Under the pieces are notes generated by a model that saw nothing but the letters and a program-made list of their open reading frames with translations, did not search any database and was not told the origin of the DNA. A program made the translations under genes and the position numbers. DNA of 9,223 nucleotides from Dehalococcoidia bacterium UBA6495. Its GTDB lineage: Bacteria > Chloroflexota > Dehalococcoidia > Lucifugimonadales > UBA826. Shown piece by piece: positions 1-6,526 of the stretch. The DNA lies in NCBI GenBank assembly GCA_002435305.1, contig DJMH01000073.1, positions 1 through 9,223 of the forward strand, written 5' to 3'. Position 1 is the first letter of the stretch, and every line of letters starts with the position of its first letter.

Positions 1-591
1 ACCGATGCCGGCACCCCTGGCATCAGTGATCCCGGTTATGATTTAGTCAAGGAAGTTGGTTCAGCTGGCTTTACAGTGGTTGGAATACCTGGGCCGTCAG
101 CTGTTACCACCATTTTATCCATTTGTCCATTTCCTCTAGAAGGATTCGTATTCACAGGGTTCCCACCAAGGAAGGAAGGTGATTTATCGAAATTTTTGAA
201 ATATTACGGGACATTAAACCTGCCCGTTGTGTTATTTGAATCTCCGAGAAGGGTCCGCAACTTGCTTGAAAAAGTGGCATTACTCTTTCCTGACCGCAGC
301 GTATTCATAGCACGAGAGATGACTAAAATTCACGAAGAGACTTTCCACGGCACTCCTTCTGAGGCGCTAGTTCATTTTGCCGATCCCAAGGGGGAATTCA
401 CAATAGTCCTATCAAAAACTAATATTGAGACAAATCTTTGGGACCAATCCGATATCCTTACACTTATACGAAAATTATCCTCCGAAGGGCTAGGAATTAG
501 GGAAATTTCCCGGGAAACCGCCACTGTGGCCAAACTTGGAAATAGTGAGGCATATAAGCTGGTACTTGATACACTTACTGATGCCGAATAG
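1..591 (+). CDS. rsmI: 16S rRNA (cytidine1402-2'-O)-methyltransferase RsmI, 5'-truncated
   Basis: RsmI uses S-adenosylmethionine to methylate the ribose 2'-OH of C1402 in the 16S rRNA decoding centre; it is a cytoplasmic enzyme. The frame is open from base 1, so the gene starts before the window. About 196 C-terminal residues remain, against roughly 270-290 in the family, so about 80-90 are missing. A GTG at 76 lies inside the conserved fold and is not the real start. The fragment opens on the family signature TDAGTPGISDPG, followed by IPGPSAV (residues 27-33), a GFPPRK segment, FESPRR, REMTKIHEE and GEFTIVLS. The last 45 residues or so form the small helical C-terminal domain typical of RsmI. 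The gene ends in TAG. rlmN follows after 48 nt on the same strand, suggesting co-transcription. The family assignment is very secure. Confidence 0.96.
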   Translation, partial: TDAGTPGISDPGYDLVKEVGSAGFTVVGIPGPSAVTTILSICPFPLEGFVFTGFPPRKEGDLSKFLKYYGTLNLPVVLFESPRRVRNLLEKVALLFPDRSVFIAREMTKIHEETFHGTPSEALVHFADPKGEFTIVLSKTNIETNLWDQSDILTLIRKLSSEGLGIREISRETATVAKLGNSEAYKLVLDTLTDAE

Positions 592-639
592 GTACCTCAA
601 AGATTTCGAGACTGAACCTGATCCCATATCAGAAATATT

Positions 640-1782
640 ATGAAAATTAACAGCCTACCTCTCACCTTAGATTCCAAACTACCCTCAATATTGGAGTTGT
701 CAAAGTCCAAACTTGTCGATAGTCTCCAAAGTCTTCAGCAACCTCGATTCAGAGGAGAACAGGTCTGGCGGGCTATCTATAAGGAATGTCGAACTTCCTT
801 CCACGATATGACGAATTTGAGCAAGGAACTGAGGTCAGTCCTGTCTCAGAACTATTCAATAGGTAGTTCTTTTACTGTTATGTCAAAGAAATCGTTGGAT
901 GGCAGCACAGACAAAATATTATTCAGACTATCAGATGGGGAACTAATTGAAACTGTTTTAATGCGTTATGAAGCAGATGGACACCGTAGAGGCAGAAAAA
1001 CAGTTTGTGTCTCTACTCAGGCGGGATGTGCCCTGGGATGTACTTTCTGTGCAACAGGCCAGCAAGGCTTCAGGAGAAATTTGACAGTCGGGGAAATTAC
1101 CGAACAGGTACTAGTAATGGAACGGCTTGCAAGAACAGAGGATGAGGAAGAAGTTAATATCGGTAAGAGATCTCGTGGGGAGATTCAAGGAGTAACAAAT
1201 GTCGTATTTATGGGTATGGGAGAACCTTTAGCAAATTACGACAATATGATGGAAGCTATTAGGGTTCTCAATGACCAAAATGGAATTGGAATAGGAGCAA
1301 GACACATAACAATTTCAACTGTAGGCCTGATTCCTGGTATTGAACGGCTAGCAAAGGAAGATATTCAAATAAATCTTGCCGTGTCCTTGCATGCTCCTGA
1401 CAACGAAACCAGATCAGAAACTATCCCGGTCAATAAGCGATATCCGATAGAGGATTTACTTCAGGCATGCCAGAATTTTGTAAAGAAAACTAAACGAAGA
1501 ATATTTATAGAATACGTATTGTTGAAGGGACAAAATGACACCTCAAGGCATGCGGCCAAACTAGGTGAAATCCTTGAAGATTTACTATGCCACGTAAACC
1601 TTATCCCTGTAAATCCAACGGGGGAAGGCTCTTACCAACGGACCAGTTACAAAGAGGCCCAAAGATTCCAATCCGATCTAAAAAAATTTAATGTCCCCTC
1701 AACGGTAAGAATGGAAAAGGGGATTGATATCGATGCAGGATGTGGGCAATTAAGAGATAGGGCATTGGCTTTAAACGAATAG
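640..1782 (+). CDS. rlmN: Dual-specificity RlmN: 23S rRNA A2503 / tRNA A37 C2-methyltransferase
   Basis: This radical-SAM enzyme methylates C2 of A2503 in 23S rRNA and, in well-studied homologues, of A37 in certain tRNAs. The protein has 380 residues, normal for the family. The N-terminal helical RNA-binding region contains FRGEQVWRAIYKE (38-50). The radical-SAM cluster motif CxxxCxxC is at C130, C134 and C137, followed by ATGQQGF. C123 and C368 (in DAGCGQLR) match the resolving and methyl-carrier cysteines known from E. coli RlmN, so the catalytic set is complete. GMGEPLANYD (192-201), the ISTVG strand and VSLHAP (248-253) are also present. A charged acidic/basic segment (about 164-182) between VLVMERLA and TNVVFMGMG looks like a lineage-specific insert. 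ATG 640 is the first ATG after in-frame TGA codons at 613 and 619. No clear Shine-Dalgarno precedes it, so translation may be coupled to rsmI or use a weak site. A Cfr-type resistance methylase is less likely, since the context and motifs are housekeeping. Confidence 0.97.
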   Translation: MKINSLPLTLDSKLPSILELSKSKLVDSLQSLQQPRFRGEQVWRAIYKECRTSFHDMTNLSKELRSVLSQNYSIGSSFTVMSKKSLDGSTDKILFRLSDGELIETVLMRYEADGHRRGRKTVCVSTQAGCALGCTFCATGQQGFRRNLTVGEITEQVLVMERLARTEDEEEVNIGKRSRGEIQGVTNVVFMGMGEPLANYDNMMEAIRVLNDQNGIGIGARHITISTVGLIPGIERLAKEDIQINLAVSLHAPDNETRSETIPVNKRYPIEDLLQACQNFVKKTKRRIFIEYVLLKGQNDTSRHAAKLGEILEDLLCHVNLIPVNPTGEGSYQRTSYKEAQRFQSDLKKFNVPSTVRMEKGIDIDAGCGQLRDRALALNE

Positions 1783-1788
1783 TTAGAA

Positions 1789-1812
1789 AAAATTCGGCTT
1801 AATCCGGTTTTT
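1789..1812 (+). terminator. Weak terminator-like hairpin after rlmN
   Basis: Directly after the rlmN stop an A-run leads into CGG (1795-1797), a six-base loop and CCG (1804-1806), ending in a run of five T (1808-1812). The A-tract (1789-1792) can pair with the T-tract (1809-1812) around a T-G wobble and one mismatch. The GC core is only 3 bp, so termination would be inefficient at best. It could attenuate read-through into metG. A second small hairpin with perfect 5-bp arms, GTTGG (1816-1820) and CCAAC (1827-1831), lies just downstream. No convincing promoter was found in the 105-nt gap. Confidence 0.25.
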
Positions 1813-1868
1813 CGCGTTGGCTGCAACCAACCTAAATACCATGTGCTACCATTCGAGTGGACCTTTTC

Positions 1869-1873
1869 AGGAG
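1869..1873 (+). promoter_or_regulatory. Ribosome binding site of metG (long spacing)
   Basis: AGGAG sits 14 nt before ATG 1888, longer than the usual 5-10 nt. An in-frame TAA at 1882-1884 rules out an upstream start. The MetRS fold begins immediately at residues 4-22, so the start at 1888 is fixed by the protein despite the loose spacing. Confidence 0.5.
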
Positions 1874-1887
1874 ATGATTTTTAATAT

Positions 1888-3558
1888 ATGCCCGAAAACA
1901 TTCTCGTCTGTGTCGCATGGCCATACGCAAACGGATCCATCCATCTTGGACACGTGGCAGGAGCATATCTCCCTGCAGATATTTTCGCTCGGTACCATCG
2001 CATTAAGGGTAATAATGTAATTATGGTATCGGGTAGCGACGCTCATGGAACTCCAGTGACCATAACCGCTGAAAATGAAGGCGTATCTCCGGAGGAAGTT
2101 GCCAAAAAATATCAAAATGAATTTCTTAATGACTGGGATGGACTTGGTATAAATTGGGATCTTTTTACCACTACACACACACAAAATCATTTCGACATTA
2201 CGCAAGATATATTCTTAAGGCTTCATGAAAAAGGTTTCATTTATAAAGACACTATGTCGCAACCCTTTTGCGAGGAACATAATAGGTTTTTGGCCGACCG
2301 GTACGTGGAAGGTATTTGTCCCAACTGTAATTCCAACGGAGCCCGGGGCGATCAATGCGATGGATGTGGCAACACCCTTGACCCTAAGGACCTGATAGCT
2401 ATCAAACACAAGGGTTGTGAATCAACCCTGATATTTAGGGATACTGAACACTTTTTCCTCAAACTTAGTGCTTTCGAAAAAGATTTGATCAACTGGGTCA
2501 CCGAAAAAACTCATTGGAAACCTAATGTTAAAAATTTCACTTTGGGATTCCTAGAGGGGGGGTTGATAGACCGGGCTATTACGAGGGATATTACCTGGGG
2601 AATACCGATCCCTCTTGAAGGCTACGAGGATAAAAGAATATATGTATGGTTTGAAGCTGTCATTGGTTATTTGTCAGCCTCTATCGAATGGGCCTCACAA
2701 ACGGACAATCCCGATCAATGGAAAAACTACTGGAAAGAAGATTCCAAGCCGTACTATTTTATGGGCAAAGACAACATCCCGTTTCACACCGTTATTTGGC
2801 CGGCGATGCTGATGGGATACGGTGGTTTGAATCTTCCACATGACGTTCCTGCCAACGAATACGTAAACATGGAGGAAAGGCAGATGTCTACCAGTAGAAA
2901 TTGGGTCGTCAATTTAAAGGATTACTTGGAAAGGTACGACCCGGACCCACTTCGGTTTTCGTTAGCCTCCATAATGCCGGAAACCAGCGATTCTAACTTT
3001 TCTTGGTCGGAATATGTCAGGAGGAACAACGATGAACTTGTCGCCACTTTTGGAAACCTAGTCCATAGAGTGCTGTCGATGACTACGAGATATTTTGATG
3101 GGGTAGTTCCTCAACCCAAGGGTAAAGACAATCTCGATAATTCATTAATCGAAAAAGCAAATAAAACCTTGTTATTGGTAGCCACAGAACTGGAAAACTG
3201 TAGGTTTAGAAGAGCTCTGGAGCATTCAATGTCACTAGCCCAGGAGGCCAATCGCTACCTGGATGCAAAAGCTCCCTGGAGCGCAGCCAAAAATGACCCT
3301 GATTCCGCAGGCAATACTCTTTATCATTGCCTAAACACAATAAATTGTCTTAAAACCACTCTGTCACCGATCCTTCCATTTAGCGTTGAGAAGCTCCATT
3401 CCATGTTGGGATTTGAAGGAACCGCTACCGATAATGGTTGGAATTGGCAACCCGACGAAGTAAGCGAAGGCCGCAAATTAGGTGAACCAAAAGCCCTGTT
3501 TATCAAACTTGAAGATAGTGTGATTGACGAAGAAGTCAGCCGGCTTGGTATTACCTAG
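1888..3558 (+). CDS. metG: Methionine--tRNA ligase (MetRS), short form
   Basis: This cytoplasmic class I aminoacyl-tRNA synthetase charges initiator and elongator tRNA-Met with methionine using ATP. Its 556 residues cover the catalytic and anticodon-binding domains but not the C-terminal EMAP-like tRNA-binding domain of the longer E. coli protein. The HIGH motif is HLGH (19-22) after AWPYANGS. The connective-peptide zinc knuckle has four cysteines, C144, C147, C157 and C160, in the E. coli-like arrangement after PFCEEHNRFLADRYVEG. Further signatures are GSDAHGTP (49-56), TWGIPIP (236-242), YVWFEA (252-257) and FMGKDNIPFH (291-300). The KMSKS loop reads QMSTS (332-336), so both lysines are replaced. 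The ATP-site part is otherwise intact and the frame is unbroken, so the gene looks functional. The C-terminal helical bundle includes ANRYLDAKAPW (454-464). The polyprenyl synthase follows 12 nt after the stop, indicating an operon. Confidence 0.97.
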   Translation: MPENILVCVAWPYANGSIHLGHVAGAYLPADIFARYHRIKGNNVIMVSGSDAHGTPVTITAENEGVSPEEVAKKYQNEFLNDWDGLGINWDLFTTTHTQNHFDITQDIFLRLHEKGFIYKDTMSQPFCEEHNRFLADRYVEGICPNCNSNGARGDQCDGCGNTLDPKDLIAIKHKGCESTLIFRDTEHFFLKLSAFEKDLINWVTEKTHWKPNVKNFTLGFLEGGLIDRAITRDITWGIPIPLEGYEDKRIYVWFEAVIGYLSASIEWASQTDNPDQWKNYWKEDSKPYYFMGKDNIPFHTVIWPAMLMGYGGLNLPHDVPANEYVNMEERQMSTSRNWVVNLKDYLERYDPDPLRFSLASIMPETSDSNFSWSEYVRRNNDELVATFGNLVHRVLSMTTRYFDGVVPQPKGKDNLDNSLIEKANKTLLLVATELENCRFRRALEHSMSLAQEANRYLDAKAPWSAAKNDPDSAGNTLYHCLNTINCLKTTLSPILPFSVEKLHSMLGFEGTATDNGWNWQPDEVSEGRKLGEPKALFIKLEDSVIDEEVSRLGIT

Positions 3559-3560
3559 GA
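3556..3560 (+). promoter_or_regulatory. Ribosome binding site of the polyprenyl synthase, overlapping the metG stop
   Basis: TAGGA contains the metG TAG stop and an AGGA Shine-Dalgarno core 10 nt upstream of TTG 3571. This supports the TTG start and translational coupling with metG. Confidence 0.45.
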
Positions 3561-3570
3561 ATCCGTTCTC

Positions 3571-4539
3571 TTGCAAACTTTTTCAATATTCGAACCGATC
3601 TCTGATCAACTTAACCAAGTTGATGATCGATTGAAAGAATTTGCTGAAAGTTCTGATCTCCCGTCTTTAAAAGAATTACTCACCCATGCCTTCGATTCCA
3701 CTGGCAAGCTAGCTAGGCCTGCTTTAACTCTCCTTACCGCAGGGTTTCATCCCAACAATGGAGCTAAAGTTGTCACTATGGCAACCGCCGTTGAGATGCT
3801 CCATGTCGCAACATTGATACATGACGATACGGTGGATGAAGCCGACACAAGAAGAGGGCGAGTTACGGTCAGCTCTAATTGGGGACGACATACAGCAGTT
3901 CTCCTTGGCGACTACGTATTTGCGGCCTCGGCAACATATGTGTGTGCAACTGGAAACATCAGGGTAATAAAGAGGTTCTCGGAAACAATTATGGATTTAT
4001 CAAGAGGGCAGATGCAAGAAACTGCAAATAGTCGAAATATCCAACATGGAATGGATGAGTACTTTGAACGGATTTATTTTAAAACCGCCTCACTGTTTTC
4101 GACCTCAGGAGAATCAGGAGCTATTTTAAGTGGAGCCTCTGAATCAACAGTCCAAAGTTTGAAAACCTACAGTGAAAAAATAGGACTTGCTTTTCAGGTG
4201 GTGGACGACGTTTTGGACATCACAGGAACCCAACAAGCAATAGGTAAACCAGTCGGTAGTGATTTATTCAATGGGGTAATCACATTGCCAACAATTTATG
4301 CAATCGAGGATCCAGATTGCAGAGAAAAAGTGGAGTTATTCCTCACCAATCCTTCGAACACCGAACTACATTCAGAAATAGTCGATGCCATAAAAGGTTC
4401 AGATGTCGGAGAGAAATCTTATAAGTTCGCAGATCAATTGATCGAAGAGGCGAAATTGGCTCTCAAACCACTCGAAGATAATGACTGCAAAAAATCTTTG
4501 TTGGATTTGGCTGATTTCATTATTTCTAGAAACACCTAG
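3571..4539 (+). CDS. All-trans polyprenyl diphosphate synthase (long-chain, IspB/HepT type)
   Basis: The enzyme condenses isopentenyl diphosphate units onto an allylic primer, making a polyprenyl diphosphate for a quinone side chain or related isoprenoid. The 322-residue protein has the all-helical isoprenoid synthase fold. The first Asp-rich motif is DDTVD (85-89) in LIHDDTVDEADTRRG; the second is DDVLD (212-216) in FQVVDDVLDITG. The IPP-binding motif, usually GGKRxRP, reads TGKLARP (44-50), keeping K46 and R49 but changing the middle residues. Ala80, five residues before the first Asp, is small, as in long-chain synthases, so a short C15 or C20 product is less likely; exact chain length cannot be read. 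No ATG gives a full-length N-terminus. TTG 3571 is preceded at 10 nt by AGGA, which overlaps the metG TAG stop, so translation is probably coupled to metG. No membrane segment is present; such enzymes are soluble or peripheral. Confidence 0.93.
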   Translation: MQTFSIFEPISDQLNQVDDRLKEFAESSDLPSLKELLTHAFDSTGKLARPALTLLTAGFHPNNGAKVVTMATAVEMLHVATLIHDDTVDEADTRRGRVTVSSNWGRHTAVLLGDYVFAASATYVCATGNIRVIKRFSETIMDLSRGQMQETANSRNIQHGMDEYFERIYFKTASLFSTSGESGAILSGASESTVQSLKTYSEKIGLAFQVVDDVLDITGTQQAIGKPVGSDLFNGVITLPTIYAIEDPDCREKVELFLTNPSNTELHSEIVDAIKGSDVGEKSYKFADQLIEEAKLALKPLEDNDCKKSLLDLADFIISRNT

Positions 4540-4618
4540 GGTAGTCTAAATAGGATCCAATGATTCTTTGGGTTTCCTCACCGAACCAATATTTAAGCTA
4601 CGCATTTCGCAAAAAGTC

Positions 4619-4645
4619 TTGGGCTGCCCAGACGGGCGGCCTCAA
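4619..4645 (+). terminator. GC-rich hairpin, candidate terminator of the core operon
   Basis: Arms GGCTGCCC (4622-4629) and GGGCGGCC (4634-4641) pair over 8 bp, with one T-G wobble, around an AGAC loop. Three more pairs (G4621, T4620 and T4619 with C4643, A4644 and A4645) form if T4642 is bulged. An outer AAAAGT (4612-4617) can pair with ACTTTT (4652-4657). The stem is strong, but the T-run is not directly adjacent, so it is a non-canonical terminator or a structured leader/transcript end. It lies about 80 nt after the synthase stop. Confidence 0.45.
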
Positions 4646-4824
4646 AGATTTACTTTTCCGTGCCTATTCCACTTAAGGGATGTGAAATATTTAAACCAAA
4701 TGGTGTTGAGGTTTCTACAGTATTAACAGCCCAATCGATCCTCAAACATACTGCTATATCTCAGAATATCCCAGTCAACAGCCGATATAAAATCAACATC
4801 AGTCAAATCACGTTAATAGTTATG

Positions 4825-4833
4825 TGAGATAAT
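4825..4833 (+). promoter_or_regulatory. Candidate extended -10 promoter for the ThDP enzyme gene
   Basis: TGAGATAAT fits the extended -10 pattern TGn followed by GATAAT (5 of 6 to TATAAT). No good -35 hexamer sits 16-18 nt upstream, which the TG extension could offset. The predicted leader would be about 35 nt. This is pattern matching only; another AT-rich -10-like site, TATAAA, occurs at 4786-4791. Confidence 0.3.
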
Positions 4834-4863
4834 CCATCAGGTTTTCCAAAAACAATTTGTAAA

Positions 4864-4870
4864 GAAGGTG
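4864..4870 (+). promoter_or_regulatory. Ribosome binding site of the ThDP enzyme gene
   Basis: GAAGGTG lies just before ATG 4875, with its AAGG core 6 nt away. It supports this ATG, and the protein begins directly with the expected helix of the ThDP-enzyme PYR domain. Confidence 0.6.
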
Positions 4871-4874
4871 CAAA

Positions 4875-6491
4875 ATGCCTGCTATAAACGGGGCTCAAGC
4901 GATGTTTCAGCAACTGGTGATGGAAGGTGTAACTGATATATTTTCCTTGCCGGGAGCGCAAATAATGTCTGCTTTTGATGTTCTTCACGATATGCAGGAC
5001 CAGATCAATCTTATTCATACTCGACATGAACAGGCGACCACCTATATGGCTGACGGCTACGCAAAAGTCTCAGGAAAACCAGGCGTCGCAATGGTGGTTC
5101 CTGGTCCCGGGGCTTTAAATGCTACAGCCGGGTTAGGCACCGCCTACGCCTCATCCAGTCCAGTCCTTCTCATATCAGGCCAAATCCCTAGCAAAATGTT
5201 AGGCAAGGACACGGGACAGCTCCATGAAGTATCAGAACAATTGGATGTTTTTAAGCCCATTACCAAATGGAACCACAGGATATCCGACATCTCGGAAGTT
5301 TCTTCCTCTGTACATGAGGCTTTTAAGCAAATGACTACAGGAAAACCAGGACCAGTAGAGCTGGAGATAGCCCCTGATATTTTGACTCAGTCTGGCACTG
5401 TCGATTTAATTGAAAAAGAGCTGTATCCAAACCCGAAAGCCACGAGTGAACAAATTATGGCTGCAGTAAAACTGATTTCATCTGCAGAATCTCCTACCAT
5501 TGTTGCCGGAGGTGGAAGTGTTTCCTCTGGGGCATCTGACCAAGTCCGTCAGCTCGCAGACCTCCTTCAAATTCCCGTAATGACGACGCCACAAGCAAAA
5601 GGTATTATTCCAGAAGACAGTCATTTAGCGACGGGTGTCAATTCCGCAGTCGGCCCAGCCAAAACAGTCCTGCCAGACACGGATTTAGTCATAGCTATCG
5701 GCACAAGACTGTCTCTCAGGGGTGTCTCACCAGACAACATGCCGCCAATTCTCCAAATTGATGTGGAACGGGATCAAATAGGTAAACACTTTCCTGTCGA
5801 GCTGGGTATCGTGGGAGATGCCTCAGAGACGCTAACATCAGTGATCAGTGCTTTATCTGTAGATGACTCTAAGTTGGCAACACGTCGTGAGAGGGCTGAA
5901 AGATTAAAAAAACAGTTTGCGGACCAGGTGGTTAAGCTTGCGTCACCGCAAGTATCAGTCATAGATAAAATATCCAATGTTTTACCGGATGATGCAATTG
6001 TGGTGCAGGGTATGACTAACATCGGATATTGGAGTAGCGCAGCTATGCCGATGGATAGCATTAGGAAGTATGTAACGTCATCATATTTTGGAACTCTCGG
6101 GTTCGCTTTCCCCACAGCATTGGGCTGTCAGACTGCCTTTCCAGAGAGAAAAGTTGTAGCACTCTGCGGTGATGGTGGTTTCATGTACAGCCCTCAGGAA
6201 CTTTCAACGGCAATGAGATATGGGCTCAACACAGTAGCAGTGGTCTTCAATAACGGTGCATTCGGTGCTTCAAGGTGGGATCAGCAGCACCAGTTTAATG
6301 GCCGATATATTGGAACAGATCTCTTTAACCCTGATTTTGTGGCAATGGCAAAATCCTTTGGTGCTGAAGGTATAAAAACAGACGCTGACAATATTGATCA
6401 AGGTCTTGCTGAAGCTCTCACCTTAGACAAACCTACCTTACTAGAGGTGGAAATCCCAAACATGATGCCACCATTTCAAATAGTCGAATAG
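4875..6491 (+). CDS. Thiamine-diphosphate-dependent enzyme, acetolactate synthase large-subunit superfamily (not IlvB)
   Basis: The 538-residue protein has the three-domain layout of 2-oxo acid decarboxylases and carboligases: PYR domain (about 1-170), central Rossmann-like domain (about 195-330) and PP domain (about 365-530). The cofactor-activating glutamate is E52 in RHEQATTYMADGYA. VPGPGALNATAGL (75-87) and SSPVLLISGQ follow. The Mg/ThDP motif runs from GDG (432-434) to NN (459-460), the standard GDG-x24-NN form. After it comes NNGAFGASRWDQQ and then RYIGTDLFNPDF, unlike the GMVxQWQ stretch of true acetolactate synthase. No regulatory small subunit (ilvN) or other branched-chain gene is adjacent. 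It probably decarboxylates or ligates a 2-oxo acid; the substrate is unknown. Benzoylformate-decarboxylase-like, sulfopyruvate-type and oxalyl-CoA-type activities cannot be separated by eye. No signal peptide is present. Its 3' end faces the MlrC-like gene 16 nt away. Confidence 0.9.
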   Translation: MPAINGAQAMFQQLVMEGVTDIFSLPGAQIMSAFDVLHDMQDQINLIHTRHEQATTYMADGYAKVSGKPGVAMVVPGPGALNATAGLGTAYASSSPVLLISGQIPSKMLGKDTGQLHEVSEQLDVFKPITKWNHRISDISEVSSSVHEAFKQMTTGKPGPVELEIAPDILTQSGTVDLIEKELYPNPKATSEQIMAAVKLISSAESPTIVAGGGSVSSGASDQVRQLADLLQIPVMTTPQAKGIIPEDSHLATGVNSAVGPAKTVLPDTDLVIAIGTRLSLRGVSPDNMPPILQIDVERDQIGKHFPVELGIVGDASETLTSVISALSVDDSKLATRRERAERLKKQFADQVVKLASPQVSVIDKISNVLPDDAIVVQGMTNIGYWSSAAMPMDSIRKYVTSSYFGTLGFAFPTALGCQTAFPERKVVALCGDGGFMYSPQELSTAMRYGLNTVAVVFNNGAFGASRWDQQHQFNGRYIGTDLFNPDFVAMAKSFGAEGIKTDADNIDQGLAEALTLDKPTLLEVEIPNMMPPFQIVE

Positions 6492-6495
6492 TTGG

Positions 6496-6526
6496 TACCT
6501 ATGAGAATCAACCCGGTGAATAGGTA
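6496..6526. repeat. Inverted repeat between the convergent gene ends
   Basis: TACCTAT (6496-6502) and ATAGGTA (6520-6526) are perfect 7-bp arms around a 17-nt loop. The repeat spans the 16-nt gap between the convergent stops and includes the last codons of the minus-strand gene. Without a T-run on either side it is at most a weak bidirectional terminator, and it could be chance. Confidence 0.25.

Larger units (their letters stand above)
4540..4874. other. 335-nt intergenic region between the core operon and the ThDP enzyme gene
   Basis: I see no credible reading frame, tRNA or known riboswitch here. The left part has a bulged hairpin with arms TTGGGTTT (4568-4575) and GAACCAA (4583-4589), then the strong GC hairpin at 4622-4641. 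Further right a 6-bp inverted repeat, TTGAGG (4706-4711) and CCTCAA (4740-4745), is separated by 28 nt. The right end holds a candidate extended -10 element and the ribosome binding site of the next gene. The region probably ends the rsmI-rlmN-metG-synthase unit and starts a new one. Confidence 0.6.

Noticed and set aside
595..606. The 12-base word CCTCAAAGATTT occurs just after rsmI and again at 4640-4651.
   Set aside because: A few repeated 12-mers are expected by chance in 9 kb, and the flanks do not match, so it is not treated as a repeat element.
1783..1887. Possible T-box or SAM riboswitch upstream of metG.
   Set aside because: The gap is only 105 nt and lacks a T-box sequence or a multi-stem SAM aptamer layout; only two small hairpins are visible.
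1817..2020. A 67-codon plus-strand frame over the rlmN-metG gap and the metG start.
   Set aside because: Most of it overlaps metG in another frame; it has no ribosome binding site and no recognisable protein features.
1867..2205. A 112-codon minus-strand frame opposite the metG 5' end.
   Set aside because: It lies antisense to a highly conserved gene and its translation resembles no protein family, so it is a shadow.
4706..4745. Inverted repeat TTGAGG/CCTCAA as an operator.
   Set aside because: Six-base arms 28 nt apart are common by chance and no regulator gene is nearby.
4803..5027. A 74-codon minus-strand frame across the ThDP gene start.
   Set aside because: It overlaps the ribosome binding site and N-terminus of the real gene and has no supporting features.
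5774..6115. A 113-codon minus-strand frame inside the ThDP gene.
   Set aside because: It is antisense to the central and PP domains with no start signal or family resemblance.
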